In this document: positions 1-10,718 of the stretch, piece by piece
Layout of the letters: the number at the start of each line of letters is the position of its first letter
Numbering within the stretch: the stretch's first letter is position 1
From: Humulus lupulus
Taxonomy: Eukaryota; Streptophyta; Magnoliopsida; Rosales; Cannabaceae
Length of the DNA stretch: 64,000 nt
Assembly: GCF_963169125.1 (NCBI RefSeq)
Contig: NC_084793.1
Span: forward strand, 135,758,297-135,822,296
Direction of reading: 5' to 3'
Program-made: the position numbers and the translations under genes
The notes under the pieces: model-generated
What the model saw: the letters and a program-made list of their open reading frames with translations, nothing else
The model's database searches: none
Told to the model about the DNA's origin: nothing

Positions 1-560
1 CTCGCCACCTAGTTGAGGCCCCCATGCCTTTCGCCTTTAGGATGCCCGCGATGGACTCCTCTGATGGAACTACGGATCCTACCTTCAACAGGTAGATGAC
101 AGTACACAAGGAGTCCAAGAGTGCATGATGCACCTTTTCCAATTTATCGTCACAGGACTCACAAGTTAGTGGTTTATGAAATATAAGCCAGGAACCATCC
201 CTTCTTGGTCCCAATAATCTTCAAAATTCAAAAGACACTTCATGGTTGCGAGAAAAGTCAGTTTTCAAGTCAATGCACTAGCCAACATAAAACAAAGGCC
301 TGTTGAGGCCCTGAACCAGTATCTTAATTGGTTCAACCAAGAGACTGCTCGCACCAAAAGGGTAGATGATGGCAACAGTTAATTGCTTTACAAGAAGGAA
401 TCCTCCCTATGAGCCCTCTATGGGATGATTTGAAAAGGAGGGGTTGCCACATACTGAAGACTTCGCCGAACGAGCTCAAGAGTTCATTAACTGGGAAAAC
501 TCTCTACTAGAACTAGCTAGAGGGTCGAGCACCATGCCAGGGTCCTCAGCAGCTGATCTG
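1..560 (+). pseudogene. Ty3/gypsy gag fragment
   Basis: A capsid-like Gag segment is readable on the plus strand. The clearest part starts at 242 (MVARKVSFQVNALANIKQRP), followed by phrases such as EDFAERAQEFINWE near 455-500, which are typical of Gag from Tat-type Ty3/gypsy elements. The reading moves between frames and contains several stops, so nothing intact is encoded. It is cut by the window edge on the left. It runs in the opposite direction to the gag of element A (10719-11821), so it belongs to a different, mostly unseen element or to a rearranged piece. Its right boundary, near 560-600, is not sharp. Confidence 0.6.
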
Positions 561-597
561 GGCTACTTAGGAGTTCCCTAATACAATAAGGTGCCAA

Positions 598-1297
598 CAA
601 CTAATCTCAATCAGGTTGGAAACCCCCGGTACTCCCGAAGATGTTCTTGAGTCTGCTATGGGAATGAACCTCACTGTGAGCCCCTTTCATTCTTCTAGCA
701 TTTCTTTTTCTTTTCTTCTCTCTTTTTTTTTTACTAACCTTGACTTGCCTTTTCCTTTTGCAGACCGTCTTGGCTCAAATTCACATAATTTCTCAGATTT
801 GAGCTAGGAGTGATGAGCTCCAAGCCACCCTGATCGCTACTCAAGAGAGGAAGCGGTCTGCCAAAGCAGCCCTGGTTTCCTCCCATGAGAGGGAGCAGTC
901 TGCAAAGGTTGTCCTAACTGCTTCCCAAGAAAGTGAGCAAATTTCTAAGAATTAGGTCATGAAAGCAAGCCGTTGACTGGACCAGCTACAAGGCGAGTAT
1001 GATGGCCTCAAAAAGAAGCTTGGCAAGGTCGAGGCCAAATCCAAAGAGGAGGCCAAAAGGGCAAGGTTGGAGATTGCGGAGTCGTCGAACTCAATGGAGG
1101 AGATCCTTTATCGGTGCTGGGCTTTCAACCAGGACAGGAATTTCACTTTCATGCAGTTAGGGTTTTGGGAACCTTATCTTTCCAAATTCAAGATTCGATT
1201 CTCACAGGAATCCTCTAAAATCATCGAGGCTTCCGATGCTGCTGAAGGGGATGGCGAGGAAGTGACATCCTCCGAGCAAGTCGACGGAGCTCAATGA
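598..1297 (+). pseudogene. 3' exons of the reverse-strand accessory gene of element A
   Basis: This is the end of the accessory gene carried on the strand opposite to the gag-pol of element A. An exon ending at 675 is followed by an intron, 676-763, with a GTGAGC donor and a pyrimidine-rich tract before TTTTGCAG. The last exon, 764-1297, encodes a long charged coiled coil (RSDELQATLIATQERKRSAK onward). It ends in a block with the phrase YRCWAFNQDRNF and an acidic tail, with the stop at 1295-1297. In-frame stops at 800, near 953 and near 976 break it. The corresponding exon of element F (30139-30684) has the same coiled-coil-then-tail layout. Function unknown; in related elements it is only called the antisense ORF. 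Confidence 0.65.
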
Positions 1298-1602
1298 TTC
1301 CTTTTCTTTGTTTTGTATTTTGTAACTAAGTCCTTAAGGATTAAAACAATTTCCCTCGGGTTCAAATCGAGGTTTTTTTCTCCCCGAGATAACTATATGC
1401 TTTTGAATACATATTTAATTTGTGATCTACTCATTTCCCCCTTAGTCTACTATCTTCTCATGTTTGTGAATTCTTAGATTCTTGTACACTCAAAATCTTA
1501 GGGGCTGTCTTTTGATCAGGATAGATTTTTGATGGCTCGACTAGCTAATTTTAGTTGATATCTTAGTTGTATCAAAGATTTTGCCTGCCTAAGTGCGTTA
1601 TA

Positions 1603-1795
1603 CCTGTTAGGAATCAGGCCTCGAACCTGGTCATATCCAGTCGTTTTAGTCTGCTTAATAGCATTGTACCTGTTAAGAATCAGGCCTTGGACCTAGTCAT
1701 ATCTAGGGGTTTTAGTCTGCTTAATAACATTGTACCTGTTAGGAATCAGGCCTCGCACCTGGTCGTATCCAGGGGTTTTATTTTAGAAATTTCTC
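1603..1795. repeat. 66-bp tandem repeat, about 3 copies
   Basis: Units begin with CCTGTTAGGAATCAGGCCT at 1603, 1669 (one change) and 1735, giving an exact 66-base period. The unit length is a multiple of three, so an open frame runs through it, but the translated repeat resembles no known protein and lies between the accessory gene and pol of element A. It is best read as a minisatellite in the element's untranslated spacer. Confidence 0.75.
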
Positions 1796-1922
1796 AATCT
1801 TAGTTCGTATTCAAAACTTGAAAATCCAAGCTTTAAAAATCCATTGAATAATCAATTTTTCCAAACTCTGATATTTAAATTTCATCCTATTACGCCAAAC
1901 TATTTTTTAAGCTTTCTTCGGT

Positions 1923-1937
1923 TATGTGCCCCCCAAG
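1923..1937 (-). promoter_or_regulatory. Internal polypurine-tract-like motif of element A
   Basis: On the minus strand this reads CTTGGGGGGCACATA, identical over 15 bases to the motif at 29643-29657 in element F and close to 15518-15528 in element C. It lies just downstream of integrase in each element. It shares its purine core with the true 3' polypurine tract of element F (34164-34175). A role in second-strand priming is inferred from that likeness only. Confidence 0.5.
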
Positions 1938-2100
1938 CAACCAGAACTTATAAATGTTCTAGGTTGCTTTTACAAAGTGAGCCCGCGATGATAAAACAAA
2001 AAAACGATTACGTAATAATCCAATTGTTATTAAAATGAAATATATTTTATAGATAAGCCTTACATAAATAATAATTCCAAAAACATTAAAGATAGCAAAA

Positions 2101-5100
2101 TTATTGATAATACTTTTTGAGGTGTAGGGCATTCCAGGTCCGTTGAACTATTTCTTCACTTAACTGAGCTAGCTTAAAGGTCCCTTTGCATAGGATCTCC
2201 ACGATCTCGTATGGTCCTTCCTAGTTTGGCCCTACACCGTCCTTGGGATCTTTACTTGCCAAAAACACCCTCCGAAGAACCAAATCACCTAATCCGAGTC
2301 TGCGTCCTTTTACCTTCAAGTTGAAAAAATGAGTGATTTTCTGCTGATAATGGGCGAGCTACAATTGTAACGCTTCTTGTTTTTCCTCAATTAGATCAAG
2401 GGATGCACTGAGTAGCTTGTCGTTTTGATCTCAATCAAAGGTTTTCTGTCTAGGGTTCATCACCAACACCTCAATCAAGAGCATAGCCTCGCTTCCAAAG
2501 GTCAGAGAAAAAGGGGTATGTGCCGTGGAGGTTCGATGTGAGGTTCTATAGGCCCACATTACTTGCAGGAGCTGCTTGAAGCATAGTCTCTTGGCTTCAT
2601 CTATTTGATTCTTTAAGCTCGCCTTTAAGGTCTTGTTTACAGCCTCGACCTGTTCATTAGCCTGCAAATATGCTACCGACAAAAAATCTCTTGGTTATGA
2701 TGTATCTTTCACAAAAGTTTGTGAAGAGATCACTATCGAACTGAGTTTCATTGTCAGACATGATCTTTTTTAGGAGCCCAAATCGACATATGATATTTTT
2801 TATAAAAAAATCCAGGACTCTCTTCGAGGAGATGGTTGCCATAGGTTCTACTTCCACCCACTTCGTGAAGTAATCGATGGTGACAACTGCATAACAGATT
2901 TCTCATTTTCCTATTGGCAATGAACCAACCAAGTCAATTCCCATGGTTAGCGTAGTGGGAGCTACTCGGGCAGCTATGGCGAAGTGTTGGCATTTGTCAC
3001 ATTTCTGCACATACGAGGTCGAGTCCTTTGTCAGTGTGGGAAAAAAATAGCCTTGTCTCAGTACCTTCAGAGCCAAGTTTTGCCCCTCAGCATGGTCTTC
3101 GCAGAAGCCTTTGTGTATTTCTTGCAAGATAGTCTGCGCTTCTTCAGGCAGAACACACCGTAGGAGAGGTAGCGAATGCTCTCGTCGATATAGAATCCCT
3201 TCAACCATAACATATCGCAAAGCTTGATATAGCAGCTTTGCGCCCTTTTGATTGTCAGGGAACTTTCTAGTTGTGAGATACTCCAATATGGGGGTCATCC
3301 AGGTCAGTTTTATGTCAATCATTCCAACCTCAACTGTTTCTGCTATTATGCTCGGGCTTTCCAAGAACTCCACTGGAACTACAATCAGTGTATTCGCCTC
3401 TTTGTTGGCAGCAAATCGAGCCAAAGCATCAACATTAGAATTCTGCTCATGGGGTACTTGTTCAACAGAGCTAAACTCGAATTCAGACAACTCGCCTTTA
3501 GCCTTGGCTAAGTAGGTCGCCATCTTGATACTGCGAGCTTGGTAGTCTCCCAATATCCAATTGACTATGAGCTAGGAATAAATATAACATTGGATCGCCA
3601 TTGATTTTAGCTCTTTTGCCACCCTTAGCCCTGCCAATAAGGCCTCATATGTGGCTTCGTTGTTGGATGCTTCGAATTCGAACCTGAGAGTTGTATGGAA
3701 TCGATGCCCTTCAGGTGGATTAAAATTATCCCAGCTCCTGATCCTTTTTCATTAGAGGATCTGTCAACAAATATTTTCCACAATTCCCATCAGTACTCTT
3801 ATCGGCTCATCCTGAAAACCTGTGCACTCAGCCACAAAGTCAGCAAGGGCTTGACTATTTATTGATATGGGTGGCATATATAATATTTCGAACTGGCTGA
3901 GTTCGATGGCCCACTTTATTAGACGTCCTGACGTTTCAAGTTTTTACAAAATATGCCTTAAAGGTTGGTCGGTTAAGACGTGGATAGTGTGGGACTGAAA
4001 ATATGGTTTGAGCTTCCTTGAAGCCAAAATAAGACAGAACATGAGCTTTTCTCTGCTCCAAGAAGTCTTTTACTGACATAATACACTGGTTTCTACGCCC
4101 GATTTTCTTCTCGAACTAACACAGCACTGACCACATTTTCTGTCACGGCCAGATACAGAAACAAACATTCCCCATACGCCGGTTTCGACAATATAGGGGG
4201 GGTTCAGCTAGGTGAGCTCTCAGGTCGTGAAATGGTTGTCCGCATTCTTCGGTCCACTCAAACTTCTTGTTTCCTATGAGAAAGTTGCAAAATGGGAGAC
4301 ACTTGTCAGTGGATTTTGAAACGAAGTGGTTTAAGGCCACCACATTTCCAGTTAAACTTTGTACTTCCTTGCGCGACCTAGGCGAAGGCATTTCCAACAA
4401 CTATCTGATTTTCTCTGGGCTTGCCTCTATCCCCCTTGTGTTGACTATAAACCCCAGAAATTTTCCCGATGAAACTCTGAAAGTGCACTTCTAGGGATTT
4501 AACTTCATGTCATACCTCCTTAATATGCCAAAACACTCTTATAGGTCGGATACATGGTTACTGGCAGTCTTTGATTTAACGAGCATATCATCGACATACA
4601 CCTCCATGTTTTTCCTGATCTGATTAGCGAGCATTTTGTTGACTAATCATTGGTACGTAGCATCGGCATTCTTCAACCCGAATGGCATAACTTTGTAGTA
4701 GTATACGTTATGCTCAGTCATGAAGTTGGTGTGCTCTTGGTCTGCAGGGTTCATCACGATGTGGTTATATCTAGAATACGCATCCATGAAAGACATGAGC
4801 TCATGACCAGTTGTAGCGTCTACCAACTGATCAATTCTAGGTAATGGGAAACAGTCTTTATGACAGGCCTTGTTGAGATAAGAGAAATCAATGCAAGTTC
4901 TCCACTTCCCATTTGGCTTCGGGACCAGAATGGGGTTAGCAACCCAGATCAGGTATTTTGCTTCCCTGATAAATCTGCATTTAAGTAGGCGAGCTACTTC
5001 TTACTTCTAATGCTTCCGATCATACTCTCCCCAAGTATGATTCTAATGCCTTCTAATGCTTCTAATGCCTTCGTTTTTGGGACTTTGCAGGCACTTTCTT

Positions 5101-5150
5101 GTCCAAGTTCAAAGTATGCATTATTATAGTCAGACTGATTCCCACTATAT
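2101..5150 (-). pseudogene. Element A pol: reverse transcriptase, RNase H, integrase (broken)
   Basis: On the minus strand from 5150: RT with CIDFSYLNKAC (near 4880), FMDAYSRYNHI (near 4790) and the active-site box YVDDMLVKS (near 4590). RNase H and its linker follow around 4400-3560. The integrase zinc-binding part has CDKCQHFA near 3000. The core has MSDNETQFDSD near 2760 (usual SDNGTQFD, so one Gly is lost) and NEQVEAVNK near 2640. It ends with the typical KKYYQ at 2101-2118. Numerous stops and frame changes interrupt it. RT starts right after the break made by the LTR at 5151-7888. The layout and words match the better-kept pol of element F. Confidence 0.85.
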
Positions 5151-7888
5151 TGTAACGCCCTAAACTCCAGGGACCGTTACGGTGTGCCTTGTAAACAGTG
5201 CTAAACTCGCTAATCGAGTAATTTGGCCAAAATCGTATAACTAAGTATGATTAGCGGTTTAGGGATTTAAAAGTTTTGGTTAAGATGTAACGTTTTACTA
5301 GAACGTTTACTATATACATTGGAATCCCAAAAATATAATTTAAAGGTATATTACAAGAAAATATTTACAACCAGCCGATCTAAGCGGCAAAATAGGGTTT
5401 AGCCCTAGTTCCTCTTTCAACCCTCGCCCGTGGTGGTCGAGCAGCCGCATATGTACACGTCATCACCTAAGCTTTCCAACTAAAGGATGTTGCATCTTTC
5501 TTTTTCCTTTACCTGCACCACATAGCACTCGTGAGCCGAAGTCCAACAAGAAAATTCAATATGCTCATGGACAATAATAACATGTCATCTAATCATAATG
5601 TGCATGCCTAGAATTAATAGCCTTCATCATGCATGCAAGCAGGTGCAAACAAATGATTATGGTGTCCTGCATCTGAATAGATGACTAATGAGCCAATCTC
5701 TGGGGACCTGCTTCTTGAATAGATGACTAGTAAGTCAATCTCGGAGTGGGTGACTAATGAGTCACACCCTACATAGGTGACTAATGAGTCACACTCTGTA
5801 TAGAAGACTAATGAGTCTATCTCCGTGTAGATGACTAATGAGTCCATCTCTATCTAGGTGACTAATGAGTCACACTTTGTATAGGAGATTAATGAGTCTT
5901 ACTCTGTATAGAAGACTAATGAGTCAATCTTTGTATAGGTGACCAATGAATCACGCTCTGGATAGATGACTAATGAGTCAATCTCTGTGGGGATGACTAA
6001 TGAGTCATACCCTGGGGGTCCCATACCCTCCTAGCCATGTGACATGTAGGTCACCTTAGCCCTTCTAGCTCTGGCTCTAAATAACTAGCCCTTAGACTAG
6101 ACAAGCGCTTTTAATTTTCATCGAACTTGAGGTCGGTCCGGCATTAATGCTCATTTGAGTCATTCAATGCAGATGTCGATTAGATCTTGTGTTAACACGC
6201 TAAGGCTGTACTTGATTTATGAGTCAATCCCATGTGACCAGTACTCAGTACCACTGCCGAACTTGACTAATGAGTCACAACTTCACAGTTGATAGTGACA
6301 CCATTGCCAATTCTGACTAATTAGTCAGTGCCATGCACAAGTAAGCAATGCTATCAGGCATATATCATATGTCAAATATCTAAACGTAGGGCATTCAGCA
6401 TGCTTACTTAACAGTTGCTAGCACAATTATGATCATGCACAAACACAGAGACTTAAGCTTTGATCAGTCTCATATTCAACATTCATGGCATGCCCTAAAC
6501 ACATGTTTCTCGTGCATCACATTTAATCACCCGACATTCCTCAATAATAAGCATACACAAGTGAGCAAGATTGCTAAGCATTTGATATGCTATCAATGTT
6601 CACATTTAAACATCCAACATGCATTAAGAAAAACCATGCATGTCACATATGGGGTGCAATTTTCTTACCTTTGGTCCAAGCACAGGTTACCAATAAATGA
6701 ACCTTAAGCATGATCCTTACTCCAAGCCTCTAATGATAACTTAGTCACAACCACAAATGGTGATCCAATGAGTTCAAGTTCTAAAACCAATCCCGGAACC
6801 AAGACCTAGCCTTCGAGACATCAAATTCCGCTAAACCGGGTAGTAGGAACGATCACGAGGCCTAAGGTTTGAATTCCCACACGCAAAACATCATTTCGGC
6901 CAAAAACAGCACCAAGCGCCGCGGCCCCCAGTACACACATAGCCCTCCACCTGCTTCTTCGAGCCTGGGCCGCGGCGTCCAAGAACAGGGCCGCGGCCCA
7001 ACCTCGGACCAGCCATTTTCTTCCGACTTTAACCTTCTAAAACCTCCCAAAAACATATCCAAACATCTACAAATTCAAAAATCAAAGTTCCCAAACATCC
7101 CTATCATCCAAAACCAACAAAACCCAAGGTTCAAATCAATAAAAAACTCATCAAAACACAAAGTCCAATTCAAGCTTAAAAACTTTAAAAAACTTAAAAC
7201 TTGAATTAACTCCAATTGAGTTGTTTCCAACTAAATCCTCTAGCTAATAAGCTTCTAATCTTCTCTAGGATCGCTATGCCTCAATCCTCGCTTGAATCCG
7301 AGTCCTAGAACTCAAGTTACCTTCGAAAATGCGATCGGGAGATGAAAATGGAACTTTGAGGGAGAGAGAACTTCCTGAATGTTATTTTTATTTCTTAAAA
7401 GGTTACTTCAAGCTTAAGTAGCCTCAAACAAATCCTAATGCTCGGGGTCCCGAAAACACTCCCAGGGGCAAAATAGTCAAAACTTCTAGAATTTCCCCTG
7501 ATCTTACTAACTCCCAATTTATCATCAAATATTGATTTCCATTACCCAATAACCTAGTAATGCTCTAAACACCCATTGACTCACTCCGAGTCAAGAATAA
7601 ATCCCGTTGTGACTTTCCCACTAGCTTACCTCCTAGGATCGTCTTGTGCTGAGTAACCCTAGCATAACCAAATAATAATAAAGCACCACACACATATCAC
7701 ATATATGCCAAATATGCCTGAAATGGCCAAAATATGAAAATCACCCAATTAATCAGAAATGGGTTCACATGCATATTTAATACACCTAAACATGCATATT
7801 ATCATCTAATAACATAATAAATCAATTATGGCTCTCCCGACCTCCTAATCAAGGTCCTAAACCTTATTAGGAAATTTGGGGCATTACA
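5151..7888 (-). mobile_element. Solo LTR (TGTAACG family) inside pol of element A
   Basis: Starts TGTAACGCCC and ends GGCATTACA, with the 5-bp duplication TATAT at 5146-5150 and 7889-7893. It is minus-oriented because the family's conserved block (GTGCAGGTAAAGG type) lies in reverse at 5506-5550. No coding capacity is seen, and the length, 2738 bp, fits a single LTR. Element D shows that this LTR family belongs to an autonomous gypsy element, probably the Tekay-type chromoviruses. Removing the insert rejoins the pol of element A. Confidence 0.88.
5676..6010. repeat. 27-bp tandem array with core GACTAATGAGTC
   Basis: About a dozen units of roughly 27 bases, each with GACTAATGAGTC or a near copy, lie in the LTR at 5151-7888. 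Single copies of the same core recur outside the array at 6265, 6299 and in LTR I near 53650 and 53700. This shows that the array expanded from a word present in the LTR family. Confidence 0.8.
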
Positions 7889-7893
7889 TATAT

Positions 7894-8407
7894 CTTCATG
7901 CAACTAGGCGAAGATGTCCAGATTCTTCCTCAAGAATTCGACCAGCTCGTTCTTCCTTTTAGCTCCCAAATTTTTCCCAACTTTTACAACTCTTGAAGGT
8001 GTTTCTGGGTAGATACTTGTATCCTCAAGCTCCTCCACAACTTTGAGCTCAAATCTATCTTCGCCTATTCGGTGGTCAATGTAGTCCTGTTGGGTGACCT
8101 CATTATCTGCTTCTCGAGGTTCTTCCATCCTATGGATAACTTCCATTACCCGGGACTCCTCACCTTCTTCAGCTATGACCATTGCCTACTGCCCGAGTTG
8201 TGATTTTCCCTTCACGGCTATGCTGTAGCCTTCTCAAGCGGTGAGCTGGTCTCTTCGTATTATGCATATTACCGAGTCCAAGGGAAACTTCATTGCCAGG
8301 TGAAGGATCGAGGTAATGGCTTCAAAAACCATAAGTACTAGTCGTCTCAAAATCGCGTTATATGCAGCTAGACAATCGATTACAACAAACTCAAGTATTT
8401 TAGTAAC
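7894..8407 (-). pseudogene. Element A pol: linker between protease and RT
   Basis: The minus strand encodes the acidic linker that precedes RT in Tat elements, including PSRVVKVGKNLGAKRKNELV and LRKNLDIFA. This corresponds to the GVKVGKKL..VEFLQRNQDVFA stretch of element F near 25995-26075. After DIFA the expected Trp codon is a stop. The piece is flanked by the two inserted LTRs (5151-7888 and 8408-10718) and continues into 5150 when the first is removed. Confidence 0.75.
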
Positions 8408-10718
8408 TGTAACGACCCCAAATTCGCTAATGAGGCTTAAGGGCCTTGATTAGTGTGCCGGGAGGGCATTATTGGGTTAAATGTGGTTTGCATGACTTTA
8501 TTGATTTAAATGCATAATTATATGATTAATAATGCTTGTGTGATTATATTGGCATTAATGTGATATGTATATATGGTATTGTGAGAACCACATTATTATG
8601 TGGGTAGGCCTGCAGAGCATGACTCCAGGCGATCCTAGGGCTAGATAGCGGGGAAAAGTCACAACGGGGGCCTAATAGTTGACTTTGGATAAGTCAGGGG
8701 TATTTTAGGTATCGGGTAGCTACTTAGACTATCGGGTTATGAAAATAAATATATGGAGATATATTTGAGGTTAGGAAGTCTAGGCGGGAATATTGGGGGA
8801 TTTTACCGTTTTGCCCTCGGGGACGTTTTCGGCACCCCGAGCCTTAGGTTGACCTAAGTGATAAGGATAACTTACTAAAAATAGAAAGTTGTAGACAGAA
8901 AAATTAAACCGACTTTTATTATCAGCCTTTCCTCTCTTTTCTCTCCCAAGGAACACAAGGAAAAGAAACACTGAAATCTTAAGGGAATTTGCTGGAATTC
9001 AGCTGAAGCTTGGTGGATTGAGGGAAAGATTTAGAGGCTTAACTCAGGAATTAATCAGGAACCTAATCAGGACTAAGGTAAGCACTGAATTTCCTTTTCT
9101 GTGGTTAGAAATTCTGGGTTTTGGTTGGGTTTTGAGGTAAATATGGTTTTGATGTTTAAGGGCAGAATTAAGGAGGAAAGCTTGGGAATTAGCTTGAATT
9201 TGGCTTGGTGAAGTGGTTCAGCATAAGAGGTAAGTCTCAATTTGTGATTTAGAGGTTTTAATCTGAGTTTGAATGGTTGGCTTGAGTGTTTGAGGTTCTT
9301 GAGTTTTAGAAATTGGAAATGGGATTTTAGTAGGTTTTGGGGTTGTATTTCTGTTGAATTGTGTTGTTTAAGCCATTCTAATGGTGTTGGGATTAATTGG
9401 TTTTGTATTGGGGAGCTTTGGGATGGCTTAAGGTGAGGTTTAGATGTTGGAAATGGTGGGAATTCTGGGCACGAAGGGAAGGGCCGCGACTCTGTTCTAG
9501 AGCGTTGCGGCCCTAGGATGAAGATGAGCCAAGGAGGCTCGGGCAAAGGTGAGCACCGCGGCACCCAAGGCAAGGGCCACAACACGTGTCTCCTTCCAGG
9601 CAAGCCCTTGGTTCTGTTTTAAGGACATGGCTGTGGCTAAGCTTCAAGAGCCGCAACCCTTAGTTGTGCATTTGAACTTTTGGGGATTTTAGGCATGGGA
9701 ATGTGGTCTAGTATGCTTGGGATCGATTTCACCACCGTGCTTGGTTGGATTCGGATTCCTGGAAGTTAGTTTTATAACCGGAAACCCTAATTTGAATATT
9801 AATGGAACCCTATACTTTGGTTGTGACTAGGTGTTAAAAGCTTGGGCTTGGGAACATATCGTGCTTGAGGAGTGTTGCTCGTAAACGATAACTGCAAAGA
9901 TCAAGGGTAAGAAAACTGCACCTGGTTGAATATTTGTAACGGGACTAAGGGTTCCCTATTGAGTATGCTTGAAAATATGGTATTATTCCATGCAAGCTAA
10001 TTAGTGAACCAACGGCCTAAGGGTGCCAAGGGTTACACTAGCGTACAGGGCGCGGCTTGACCACTGGTAGCCAAGGACAGCTTAATATGCACTGAACTCA
10101 GTTTAAGTGGGCTGGAGTCAGTGGGGTAAACAGAGGGTGCGGCCTAAGTTTTCGGCCCTGATTATCGTGTGATATGAATGTTATAAGTGTTTGATTGCAT
10201 CCATGATTCTGAATATATGCTGAATGATTAATGTGGACTATTTGGTGAGAGTTCATGCTTAGTGAATTTGCTATCTGTCATTATTGTTTGTGTTGCACAT
10301 GTTTTCTTGCTGGGCCTTGGCTCACAGGTGCTACGTGGTGCAGGTAAAGGCAAGGGCAAGCTTGATCAGCCTTGATTGGAGAGCTCTGCGAGCGGAATAT
10401 ACATAGCCAGCTGCTCAGCTGCCACGGTTGAGGTTTAAGTAGGGACGCGAGACCCAAAGATTGTCTATTTTGCCTTAGTATGGATAATAATTGTTTATGT
10501 ACTTTTGGAAGTCTGTAAACCTACTTTTAACTCTGTTTCTTTAGGGATCCCGTGTATATAACAGTTTGATTATTTAAAATGAAACTTTTGAGACCAAAAC
10601 CTTTTTAACCCTAGCTCATACGTGTTTAGTGACACGTTTTTAAATTAATGACTTGATTAGCAAGTCTTGCACTTTATAAGTACACAGTGTAGCGGTCCTG
10701 GATATCCAGGGCGTTACA
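8408..10718 (+). mobile_element. Solo LTR (TGTAACG family) inside element A
   Basis: Starts TGTAACGACCCC and ends GGGCGTTACA. Flanks are GTAAC (8403-8407) and GTATC (10719-10723), a 4/5 match for a 5-bp target duplication. The family's conserved block is at 10306-10350 in the plus direction. GC-rich words with GGCCGCG occur near 9480-9560. There is no coding capacity; a proline-rich minus frame at 9073-9603 is a by-product of composition. Length 2311 bp. Confidence 0.85.

Larger units (their letters stand above)
1298..2100. other. Spacer between accessory gene and pol of element A
   Basis: About 800 bases without a recognisable gene. It holds the 66-bp repeat and, at 1923-1937, the polypurine motif listed separately. 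Otherwise it is AT-rich and featureless. Confidence 0.6.

Noticed and set aside
5614..5847. 77-codon minus frame with repeated SLVIYTEID words
   Set aside because: By-product of the 27-bp array in an LTR.
5676..6010. CRISPR-like array
   Set aside because: The repeats are directly tandem with no unique spacers, in a plant LTR.
6869..7204. 111-codon basic plus-strand frame
   Set aside because: Lies in the LTR's GC block and following A-rich stretch; the same happens at 58114-58371 in LTR I, so it is a property of the LTR sequence.
9073..9603. 176-codon proline-rich frame on the minus strand
   Set aside because: It lies wholly within a solo LTR and includes its GC block. No known domain, and sister LTRs do not keep the frame.
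5151..10718. LTRs 5151-7888 and 8408-10718 as the two LTRs of one element
   Set aside because: They are in opposite orientation, have different TSDs, and the DNA between them is pol of element A.
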